Made by a program: the position numbers and the translations under genes. The notes beneath the pieces are model-generated. The model saw only the letters and a list, made by a program, of their open reading frames with translations. It did not search any database and was not told the origin of the DNA. This document shows positions 17,816 through 26,199 of a stretch of DNA of 64,000 bases, in pieces. The DNA is taken from the NCBI RefSeq assembly GCF_004766045.1, contig NZ_SPQQ01000009.1, positions 62,001 to 126,000 of the forward strand. The letters are read 5' to 3'. This DNA is from Desulfosporosinus fructosivorans (GTDB lineage: Bacteria > Bacillota > Desulfitobacteriia > Desulfitobacteriales > Desulfitobacteriaceae). How positions within the stretch are numbered: position 1 is the stretch's first letter; the number at the start of each line of letters is the position of its first letter.

Positions 17816-18940
17816 CTAGATCACTGTTCTTTTGAGAACAACCAAAGGATTGTTTAAACTCCCCTTTAAAACATTTTCTCCATTAACCATCACAGATTTA
17901 TCAAGAATTGCATAGTCAGTTTGACCATGTGCCTGAATATGACATTTCGGCAGGATTATACAATTCCGTATTCTACACCCTTGTTCAACAATCACTCCTC
18001 GAAAAATAATCGAGTTGACAATCTCTCCTGAGATAGAGCACCCACTTGCAATCAATGAGTTGCTGACTTTGGCATGTGTAGTGTATTGAGTGGGGGGGTT
18101 ATCCTTAATTTTTGTGTGGATCTGATCGACTCCTAACAATAATTTCCCCCGAATTTCCAGGTCCAAAAGATCCATGCTTCTGTCAAAGTAATCCTTAAGC
18201 GTGCGAATCCTCCCAATCAATGAACATGTTGGTGTGCCATATATTTTGAGGACCTCTAGATTAGTTGAAAATATATCCATTAAGTCAATACACCCAACGG
18301 AGCTATACTTCTCAATAATTTCCAATAAAAGCTGACGTCGAATAATTAACATATTGACAAAATGAGGTTTAACTAGCATGCCCCTTTCGAGACTTTTACT
18401 GTTAAGTATATTCGTAACTTTCTGTCCTTCATCCATCTGAAGAAATATTTTATCCGTCTGATCACCCGAATTATCGATTCCTTTATAAATCAAGGTAACG
18501 TCGGCTTGTGTGTGATTATGAAATTCCAAGGCACTTTTAAAATTTATATTAAATATTTGCTCACCGCTTGTAATGATGACATTTTCGGCATAATCTTTCT
18601 CCAAATACTCTATATTATTTTGTAAATCCTTAACACAAAATGTATGATTCTTCCCTCCCAAACCATGGATTGCTCCAGGTAATATAAACAGTCCACCATC
18701 TTTTCTATCCAGAAACCAAGCTTTACCGGCTCCTAAGTGATCTAGAAGCGGTCTATAATGGTGTGGAGTGAACACTCCAATCGTCCTTATTCCAGAGTTA
18801 ACCATGCTCGATAAAGCGAAATCAAGAATACGATATCTTCCTCCAAAGGGAACTGCAGCTATTGGCCTTTTTAGTGCAAGCCCTTGTAGGTTTTCAGTTG
18901 CGCTGTTAGCATAAATAATTCCTATAGCCTTCGACATCAC
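17816..18940 (-). CDS. glgD: glucose-1-phosphate adenylyltransferase regulatory-type subunit GlgD
   Basis: A 374-residue nucleotidyltransferase-fold protein with a C-terminal left-handed beta helix (VSNSLIASGCSISGEIVNSI). It opens IGIIYANSATENLQGLALKR, so the Gly-Gly-x-Gly-x-R-L loop of GlgC is missing, while VPFGGRYRILDFALSSMVNS is kept. This is the pattern of Firmicute GlgD, which pairs with GlgC to form the active ADP-glucose pyrophosphorylase. It is 12 nt after glgC and 20 nt before glgA. Two adjacent start codons (GTG, ATG) are possible. Confidence 0.93.
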   Translation of the reverse strand: MMSKAIGIIYANSATENLQGLALKRPIAAVPFGGRYRILDFALSSMVNSGIRTIGVFTPHHYRPLLDHLGAGKAWFLDRKDGGLFILPGAIHGLGGKNHTFCVKDLQNNIEYLEKDYAENVIITSGEQIFNINFKSALEFHNHTQADVTLIYKGIDNSGDQTDKIFLQMDEGQKVTNILNSKSLERGMLVKPHFVNMLIIRRQLLLEIIEKYSSVGCIDLMDIFSTNLEVLKIYGTPTCSLIGRIRTLKDYFDRSMDLLDLEIRGKLLLGVDQIHTKIKDNPPTQYTTHAKVSNSLIASGCSISGEIVNSIIFRGVIVEQGCRIRNCIILPKCHIQAHGQTDYAILDKSVMVNGENVLKGSLNNPLVVLKRTVI

Positions 18941-18952
18941 TTCTTCCCCCTT

Positions 18953-20152
18953 TCAAATCGTTCGGGTGCGGTTAACATTCCTACCCGCAACGATAATTGA
19001 CCCTTCAGGAATCATATGATGATCCTCAATAACCGTAATCCCTTCTTGCTCCGTAGCAGTTCGTGCCTCAGCGCCGAGAATACAGTTGCGCATAATTTTT
19101 GCACTCTCACCAACAATCGTTTTTCGAATGACTGATCCAGCGTGAATTTTTGCATACGGTAATAATATAGAATCCTTAATCTGTACCCCTTTCCCCACGT
19201 ATACCCCAGGTGCGAGGATTGAATTGCACACATCACCATGAACGATACACCCATTACAAACCAAACTGTTCTCTATTTTCGCTGTAGACCCTACAAAATG
19301 TGGGGGTAAAATATCTTCATTGGAAAAAATCCGAAACGTTGGGTCGAAAATATTAAGGAAGTGGCCTTCCTTTAAGGACTCCATATTGGCATGATAATAG
19401 CTTTGAATCGTTCCCACATCTCGCCAATAACCTTGAAAATTATAGGCATAGACTCGTTTCTCTTCTTTTAGTTGCTGGGGAATGATGTTTTGACCAAAGT
19501 CATGCTGAGACTGACTGTCTCCAGCATCTGCAATTAAAGCCTGCTTCAGGGTTGACCAGTTAAATATATAGACTCCCATTGAAGCAAGATTGCTATCAGG
19601 TTGGGAAGGCTTTTCTGTAAATTTGGTGATCCGTTCATCTCCATCAACGGTTAGGATTCCAAACCGCGATGCTTCCTCTGAAGGAACTTTAATCGTTGCA
19701 ATGGTTATTTCCGAATTCTTCTCTTTATGGAACTTTAACATTTGAGCGTAATCCATTCTATAGACGTGATCCCCAGATAAAATAATTACATATTCAGGAT
19801 CGTAATAATCAATAAACTCGTTATTTTGGTACACAGCATTCGCTGTCCCATTATACCAACTTCCTTCCTTTTCACTAAGAAAAGGTGGCAAAATATGGAC
19901 TCCGCCAAATGGATTATCTAAATCCCAGGCCGATCCCAAGCCAATATAGGAATTTAGCAATAATGGCTTATATTGGATAAGAACGCCAACCGTGTTAATG
20001 TTTGAATTTGTGCAGTTGCTCAAGGTAAAGTCGATAATTCTATATTTACCACAGAAAGAAACTGCTGGTTTAGCTCGTCTCTGAGTTAATCCACCTAATC
20101 GACTTCCTTGTCCACCTGCTAGCAGCATTGCTACACATTCCTGCTTTCGCAT
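18953..20152 (-). CDS. glgC: glucose-1-phosphate adenylyltransferase GlgC
   Basis: A 399-residue catalytic subunit making ADP-glucose from ATP and glucose-1-phosphate. The nucleotide loop MLLAGGQGSRLGGLTQRRAK is intact, as are FCGKYRIIDFTLSNC, YVIILSGDHVYRMDY (metal/substrate Asp), FTEKP and FQGYWRDVGT. The C-terminal part is a hexapeptide beta-helix. It heads towards glgD within the leftward operon and is 29 nt after glgP. Confidence 0.95.
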   Translation of the reverse strand: MRKQECVAMLLAGGQGSRLGGLTQRRAKPAVSFCGKYRIIDFTLSNCTNSNINTVGVLIQYKPLLLNSYIGLGSAWDLDNPFGGVHILPPFLSEKEGSWYNGTANAVYQNNEFIDYYDPEYVIILSGDHVYRMDYAQMLKFHKEKNSEITIATIKVPSEEASRFGILTVDGDERITKFTEKPSQPDSNLASMGVYIFNWSTLKQALIADAGDSQSQHDFGQNIIPQQLKEEKRVYAYNFQGYWRDVGTIQSYYHANMESLKEGHFLNIFDPTFRIFSNEDILPPHFVGSTAKIENSLVCNGCIVHGDVCNSILAPGVYVGKGVQIKDSILLPYAKIHAGSVIRKTIVGESAKIMRNCILGAEARTATEQEGITVIEDHHMIPEGSIIVAGRNVNRTRTI

Positions 20153-20181
20153 ACATGTCCCTCCTCCTCACAAACCTGTAA

Positions 20182-22626
20182 CTACGAGGTAGGTTTATTT
20201 ATAGTACGGTATTTGCTTTTCCAGATCCGATCTGCATATTCTCTAATTGTCCTATCACTCGAAAAAATCCCAGATTCTGCGATGTTGACCAAGGAAATTC
20301 GGTTCCACTTTTCTTGATTTAAATAAAGTTTCTGGAGCTTTTCATACATTTGAATATAAGGACAGAAATCTTTTAAGACAAAGAATTCATCATTATAGAT
20401 CATCAACGAATCGTATAATACCCTGAATTCCTCCCCCATATTGTCGAAGAACTCACTACTTAATTGATCCACACACTTTTGAACATCGGAGTTAGCGTGG
20501 TATTCATCCCATGGCGTATACCCACCGTGACGGTTAAAATTCAAGACCTGTTCCGCAGTAAGCCCAAAGATGAAACTATTATCATCGCCCACCGCATCGT
20601 TTATTTCTACATTGGCTCCATCTAATGTACCCAAGGTAAGGGCACCATTCATCATAAATTTCATATTTCCGGTTCCTGAAGCTTCCTTACTCGCTGTAGA
20701 AATCTGTTCGCTAATATTTGCTGCAGGATAAATAAATTCAGCCTGTGTAACGTTAAAATTCTCAATAAAAACGACCTTAAGCTTTTGATTAACTTGAGGA
20801 TCATGCTCAATTTTTTGACTCAGAGCATGAATGAGCTTAATGACAGTTTTTGCATAATGATAACCCGGTGCTGCTTTTCCACCAAAGATAAAGGTTTGTG
20901 AACCTGTTAATGACCCTGGATCCTTCAAGGCCTGATTGTATAAGTGCATGATTTTAAGTACATTGAGCAATTGTCTTTTGTAGGCGTGGATCCTCTTCAC
21001 TTGAACATCAAAGATTGACAGCGGATCAAGAATTATACCCTGTTTTGCCTTGACCTTTTCTGCCAAACGGCATTTGTTCTCATACTTCACGATTGCGAGC
21101 TGTTCCAAAAAACTGGAATCGTCCTTGAACACATGCAGTTTCTTAAGTTCGCCAGCATCTTCCTTCCAGATTGGACCGATCCCCTCCGTTATTAGGTTAG
21201 ACAATTTGGGATTAGCCGCTAGCAAAAATCTCCTGTGATTTATCCCATTTGTTTTATTATTAAATTTGTAACCGAAAATCCGATAGAAGTCTTTAAACAC
21301 CTCTTTCTTAAGAATTTCAGTATGCAATTTGGCAACGCCATTTACTGATGAGCTTCCGATAATCGCTAAGTTAGCCATCCAGACATACCCATCTTTGAGA
21401 ATTTGAGTGTTGCGAATCACTTCCTCATCATCCAAAAATCTGCGTGTTAAATCTTCCTTAAATCTTCGATCGATCTCCTCAATAATTAGATAAATTCTAG
21501 GCAAAAGACTTTTGACTAAATCAATAGACCATTTTTCCATGGCTTCAGGCATAATGGTATGATTAGTAAAGGAAAGGGTGTTGACTGTTATATTCCAAGC
21601 CTCATCCCAGCCCATTCCTTCTTCATCTATTAAGATGCGCATCAATTCGGGGATACATAAAACGGGATGCGTGTCATTAATATGAACTGAAACCCGCCTT
21701 GAAAAGTCATGCAATGAGCCCAGCTCGTTCTTTTTTTTGTAACTGCGCACAATTGACCCTAACCCAGCGGCAACAGAAAAGTATTCTTGTTTAAGCCTTA
21801 ACTCTCTTCCTGCTCGACTACTGTCATCCGGATAAAGAATGTAAGAAATTGATTCGACCTCAGATTTATAGCTAGTAGCCCTATTAAACTCCCCGCGATT
21901 AAAACAGGCCAAATCCAGTTCTCCACAGGTTGTTTCTGCTCTCCATAATCTTAAGTTGTTAATATACAACGGATTATTATAGCTCACAATTGGAACATCA
22001 TATGGTACAGCAAGAACTGATTCATAGTTTTCGTGATAAAAGGTAATCCGTCCGTTAGTTTGCGCTGTTCTTATATTTCCTTTGAATTTTACAATAATAG
22101 CCTTATTCGGCTTGCGCATTTCCCATGGATAACCATTTTTAAGCCAGCTGTCGGCTACTTCGACTTGATTGCCACCCACAATTTTTTGTTCAAATAACCC
22201 ATACTCATAACGAATTCCATTACCATGTCCCTCTATTCCTAAGAAAGCCATCGAGTCTAGGAAACACGCTGCCAATCTTCCTAAACCTCCATTACCCAGT
22301 CCTGGATCCGCTTCTTGTTCCAATAGATCATCAAGATTGATATTCAACTCTGACAAACCTTCTCTTACGAGATCTTCTATTTGGAAATTGACTAAATAAT
22401 TATGCAGAAGCTTACCAATCAGAAACTCCATTGAAAAATAATACACCTGTTTTCCCGGGGACATAGAATTTCTGTTGTTGGCCCGATATTGACTCATTTG
22501 ATCTTTTAGCAATATGACCAAGGCGCTAAATTTATCCCAAAGACTTGCATCTTCTGGGGTAATCCCATCTCCCTCTATTAACTTCGTTAGGTAAGCTTGT
22601 TTAAAGCTGTCTTTATCCGAGAACAT
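20182..22626 (-). CDS. glgP: glycogen/alpha-glucan phosphorylase GlgP
   Basis: An 814-residue PLP enzyme releasing glucose-1-phosphate from alpha-1,4-glucan. The PLP-lysine motif EASGTGNMKFMMNGALTLGT is near residue 650; also QADPGLGNGGLGRLAACFLD and VQVKRIHAYKRQLLN. The open frame begins at a TTG at 22644, but that codon belongs to the GGAGGA ribosome site. The ATG at 22626 gives MFSDKDSFKQAYL, matching the start of its paralogue at 28650. First gene of glg operon 1. Confidence 0.95.
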   Translation of the reverse strand: MFSDKDSFKQAYLTKLIEGDGITPEDASLWDKFSALVILLKDQMSQYRANNRNSMSPGKQVYYFSMEFLIGKLLHNYLVNFQIEDLVREGLSELNINLDDLLEQEADPGLGNGGLGRLAACFLDSMAFLGIEGHGNGIRYEYGLFEQKIVGGNQVEVADSWLKNGYPWEMRKPNKAIIVKFKGNIRTAQTNGRITFYHENYESVLAVPYDVPIVSYNNPLYINNLRLWRAETTCGELDLACFNRGEFNRATSYKSEVESISYILYPDDSSRAGRELRLKQEYFSVAAGLGSIVRSYKKKNELGSLHDFSRRVSVHINDTHPVLCIPELMRILIDEEGMGWDEAWNITVNTLSFTNHTIMPEAMEKWSIDLVKSLLPRIYLIIEEIDRRFKEDLTRRFLDDEEVIRNTQILKDGYVWMANLAIIGSSSVNGVAKLHTEILKKEVFKDFYRIFGYKFNNKTNGINHRRFLLAANPKLSNLITEGIGPIWKEDAGELKKLHVFKDDSSFLEQLAIVKYENKCRLAEKVKAKQGIILDPLSIFDVQVKRIHAYKRQLLNVLKIMHLYNQALKDPGSLTGSQTFIFGGKAAPGYHYAKTVIKLIHALSQKIEHDPQVNQKLKVVFIENFNVTQAEFIYPAANISEQISTASKEASGTGNMKFMMNGALTLGTLDGANVEINDAVGDDNSFIFGLTAEQVLNFNRHGGYTPWDEYHANSDVQKCVDQLSSEFFDNMGEEFRVLYDSLMIYNDEFFVLKDFCPYIQMYEKLQKLYLNQEKWNRISLVNIAESGIFSSDRTIREYADRIWKSKYRTINKPTS

Positions 22627-22894
22627 ATTGTTTTTTTCCTCCAATACTAACCTCTGTTTGAGATAATTATCAAGACTATAAATCGCCAGAATTCCCCTAA
22701 AGTTCTCCTATAGTTTTTAGTTTGTTACTTTACTCTTTCTATTCCACACACAAAGCTTATTTCCTTTGAGTATTCAATAATTATTATAAATTACTTATTC
22801 ATTATCAGGTTGATGGCATATTATGGTTAGCCTATCTCATTGCCCTCCCTTGCTATTAATAGCATAATCTTGCTTGAACTTTATAATTTAATAA

Positions 22895-22934
22895 AGACCC
22901 TAAAGTTAACTTTGAAATGTTAACCTTAGGGTCT
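22895..22934 (-). terminator. terminator after the second glg operon, in the 22645-23004 gap
   Basis: AGACCCTAA-AGTTAAC pairs with GTTAACCTTAGGGTCT (22895-22910 with 22919-22934), one mismatch. It separates the glgA remnant from glgP copy 1. The rest of the gap (22645-22894) is AT-rich, has no convincing ORF, and should hold the promoter of glg operon 1, which I could not assign. Confidence 0.75.
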
Positions 22935-23004
22935 CTATAAACCATTATAAACAGTTTCCACAGTATTCATGCTATGTATAATCTACAACCGGAGTAAGTT
23001 CACG

Positions 23005-23775
23005 CTATAATAAAGACTCATAAAGTCTAAGGTAAGCATTTGCGGATATCTCATTAAGGATGCCCGTTAAAGATTTACTTCTTTTAAACAATAGTCTCAG
23101 ATCTTGCTCGCCATCTAAATACCTCGGATCTACAGTTGTAATTCTATCTGCATAAACTACCCCCCCTTTTAAAAAATTTACGCTTTCATAAAACTCTAAG
23201 GTATCCTCAGTAAAATACTCTGTCCCGAGCCCTAAGACATCGCTAAGAACTTCTTTAGGGAATATCCCCTGATAGGTCAGATTATGTATCGTAAATATAG
23301 TCTTAATCGGATAATAAAGTGGCTCCCGGTTGTAAAACACTTTAAGTATAAGGGGGATTAGGGCCGTATGCCAGTCATGACAGTGTATGATATCTGGCTT
23401 AAACCCTGGAATGTGGATTAAGCTTTCGAGAGCTGCTCGAGAAAAAAAAGCAAATCGTTCCGCATCATCATCTTCACCGTAAATGCCTGGACGAGCAAAA
23501 TAATACTCGTTGTCAATAAAGTAGTAATGAACTCCATTATAAACCAGCTCCTCCAAACCACAATATTGTTTACGCCATGCGACTGGAACATCAAAATGGG
23601 CCAGATGTTTAAACTCACTTTGAAAATGCTCAGCAATGGCGCTGTACTTCGGCATAATAACACGTACATCAATACCCTCCTTATTCATAAGGGTAGTTAA
23701 CGAGCTTACAACATCCCCCAAACCACCTGTTTTAAGAAAGGGATCCACTTCAGCTGTCACATAAACAAGTTTCAT
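23005..23775 (-). pseudogene. glgA remnant with in-frame internal deletion (second copy)
   Basis: The 256-residue frame matches GlgA at 16365 from the start through KSLTGILN (about residue 240), including KTGGLGDVVSSL and HCHDWHTALIPLILK, then jumps to the last dozen residues (SANAYLRLYESLL versus SAKAYLEMYESLL). About 220 residues, the entire C-terminal Rossmann domain with the ADP-glucose/catalytic Glu sites, are gone. The junction is in frame and the ribosome site is intact, so a short protein may still be made, but it cannot be a GT5 synthase. Last gene of glg operon 2. Confidence 0.88.
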
Positions 23776-23795
23776 ACTCTCCCGCCTCTCAACGT

Positions 23796-24920
23796 CTAGA
23801 TAACTGTTCTTTTATGGACAACCAAAGGGTTACTCAAACTCCCTCTTAAGACATTACCTTCATTTACCGTCACGGCCTTATCGAGAATTGCGTATTCCAT
23901 TTGCGCATTTTCATGAATATGGCATTTCGACATAATGATACTATTCTTAATTTTACACCCTATTTCAAGAATCACACCCCGAAAAATAATCGAGTTAATT
24001 ACTTCTCCTGCGATAGAGCACCCACTAGCAATCAACGAATTACTAACTTTTGCCTGTGAGGTATATCGAGTGGGGGGATTATCCACAATTTTAGTATGAA
24101 TCCGATCGGCTCCCAACCATAATCTATCTCGTACTTCTTGGTCTAAGAGATCCATACTTTGATCAAAGTAATCGTTAATTGTACGGATCGTTCTAATTAC
24201 TGAGCGTGTGGGACTGCCATAGACTTTGAGGACTCCTAGATTTTTAGTTAATATATGGATTAAACCCATACACCCAAAGGTACTATACTTTTCTACTATA
24301 TCTAACAAAAGCTCGCGTCTGATTATTAACATATTAACATAATGGGGGCGACCGGACTCTGTCCATTCTAGACCTTTTTGGTCACGAATATTTAACACTT
24401 TCCGATCTTCATCCATCTCAAGAAACTTCTCATCTGTCAAATTTCCTAAGTTATCATTTTCTTTATATATCAAGGTAACGTCTGCCTGCTTAGTCTGATG
24501 AAATTCTAAGGCATCCATAAAATTCATATTGAATATTTGATCACTGCAACTAATGACAACATTTCCTACAAAGTCTTTCTTCAAATACTCCCTATTATGA
24601 TGTAAATCCTGAATACAAAACGTATGGCTGTTTCCTGCCAAACTATGCATGACTCCAGGCAAAATAAATAGTCCTCCAGTTTTCCTGTCCAGAAACCAGT
24701 CTTTTCCAGCCCCTAAATGATCTAAGAGAGGCCGATATTGGTGTGGAGTAACCAAACCTATCGTTCTTATCCCAGAATTAACCATACTGGATAATGCGAA
24801 ATCCAGAATTCGATATCTTCCTCCAAAGGGAACCGCAGCGATTGGCCGTTCTTGGGCAAGCCCTTGTAAGCTGGCATATCCACTATTAGCGAAAATAATC
24901 CCAATTGCGTTCGGCATCAT
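23796..24920 (-). CDS. glgD: GlgD, second copy
   Basis: A 374-residue paralogue of the GlgD at 17816, same length and colinear: IGIIFANSGYASLQGLAQER lacks the catalytic Gly-rich loop, VPFGGRYRILDFALSSMVNS is kept, and the beta-helix segment VSNSLIASGCSIAGEVINSI is present. It starts ATGATG, overlapping the glgC2 stop by 4 nt, and is 20 nt from the glgA remnant. The divergence from copy 1 is spread over the whole length, so the duplication is not recent. Confidence 0.93.
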   Translation of the reverse strand: MMPNAIGIIFANSGYASLQGLAQERPIAAVPFGGRYRILDFALSSMVNSGIRTIGLVTPHQYRPLLDHLGAGKDWFLDRKTGGLFILPGVMHSLAGNSHTFCIQDLHHNREYLKKDFVGNVVISCSDQIFNMNFMDALEFHQTKQADVTLIYKENDNLGNLTDEKFLEMDEDRKVLNIRDQKGLEWTESGRPHYVNMLIIRRELLLDIVEKYSTFGCMGLIHILTKNLGVLKVYGSPTRSVIRTIRTINDYFDQSMDLLDQEVRDRLWLGADRIHTKIVDNPPTRYTSQAKVSNSLIASGCSIAGEVINSIIFRGVILEIGCKIKNSIIMSKCHIHENAQMEYAILDKAVTVNEGNVLRGSLSNPLVVHKRTVI

Positions 24921-26131
24921 AGCTTCCCCCTTTCAAATCGTTCGGGATTTGTGACATTCTTACCAGCTTCGATAATTGACCCCTCAGGAATTATTTGATA
25001 ATCCTCGATGACTGTAATTCCTTCTTGAGCTGGAGCGGATAGCCCCTCTGTACCGATTACACAGTGACTCAGGATTTCAGCATTTTCCCCAACAATCGTC
25101 TTAAAAAGGATCGATTCTTTGTGAATTTTTGCATAAGGTAATAAAATAGAATTTTTAACATGTACACCTTCCCCTATATAAACCCCAGGTGCTAGGATTG
25201 AATTGCTCACCTTACCATGAACAATACATCCGTTACAAACAAGACTGTTCTCTATTTCCGCTGTAGAACTCACAACGTGTGGGGGTAAGATATCTTCATT
25301 CGAAAATATCCGAAACTTTGGATCGAAGATATTAAGAAAATGCCCCTCTCTCAAGGACTCCATATTGGCATGATAGTAACTTTCAATCGTACCAACATCT
25401 CGCCAATATCCTTGAAACTTGTAGGCATAGACTCTCTTCTCTTGTTTTAGCTGCTGAGGAATGATGTTTTGACCAAAGTCATTCTGAGACTGATAGTCTC
25501 TCGCATCTGCAATTAACGCCTGCTTAAGTATCGACCAATTAAAAATGTAAACGCCCATTGAAGCAAGATTACTCTCTGGTTGAGTAGGCTTTTCTGTAAA
25601 CTCGTTAATTCTTGCATCTCCATCAACTCTCAGAATACCGAACCGTGAGACTTCTTCCCAAGGGACTTCAATTGTTGCAAGGGTAATTTCTGAATTTTTT
25701 TCTTTATGAAACTTTAACATCAGTGAATAATCCATTTTATAGACATGATCTCCTGATAGAATAATCACATATTCCGGATTATAAAAATCTATAAATTCAT
25801 AATTTTGATACACAGCATTTGCTGTTCCGTTATACCAACTTCCTTCAGCATCCCCCAGAAATGGTGGAAGAATATGGACGCCTCCAAAAGGATTATCTAA
25901 GTTCCACGCGGAACCTAAGCCAATATATGAATTCAGTAGAAAGGGCTTATATTGGATAAGAACACCAACTGTATTGATATTTGAATTTGTACAATTACTC
26001 AAGCTAAAGTCTATAATTCTATACTTACCACAAAATGAAACAGCAGGTTTAGCCCGTTTTCGAGTTAGTCCGCCCAACCTGCTTCCCTGCCCACCTGCTA
26101 AGAGCAATGCGACACATTCCTGCTTTTTCAT
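24917..26131 (-). CDS. glgC: GlgC, second copy
   Basis: A 404-residue paralogue of the GlgC at 18953, with intact LLLAGGQGSRLGGLTRKRAK, FCGKYRIIDFSLSNC, YVIILSGDHVYKMDY and FQGYWRDVGT motifs, so it should be catalytically competent. Its C-terminus is extended by a few residues (NPERFERGKL) that run into glgD2, where copy 1 has a 12-nt gap. It likely pairs with the adjacent GlgD2. Confidence 0.93.
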   Translation of the reverse strand: MKKQECVALLLAGGQGSRLGGLTRKRAKPAVSFCGKYRIIDFSLSNCTNSNINTVGVLIQYKPFLLNSYIGLGSAWNLDNPFGGVHILPPFLGDAEGSWYNGTANAVYQNYEFIDFYNPEYVIILSGDHVYKMDYSLMLKFHKEKNSEITLATIEVPWEEVSRFGILRVDGDARINEFTEKPTQPESNLASMGVYIFNWSILKQALIADARDYQSQNDFGQNIIPQQLKQEKRVYAYKFQGYWRDVGTIESYYHANMESLREGHFLNIFDPKFRIFSNEDILPPHVVSSTAEIENSLVCNGCIVHGKVSNSILAPGVYIGEGVHVKNSILLPYAKIHKESILFKTIVGENAEILSHCVIGTEGLSAPAQEGITVIEDYQIIPEGSIIEAGKNVTNPERFERGKL

Positions 26132-26199
26132 CCCCTATTTCCCCTTCCTTATACTATTGATCTTTAGTTGAACGAGTTTTTACTTTGTATCGCAAGCAT

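Noticed and set aside
23005..23775. Second GlgA as a functional short glycosyltransferase
   Set aside because: The whole C-terminal nucleotide-sugar domain is absent, so GT5 catalysis is not possible.
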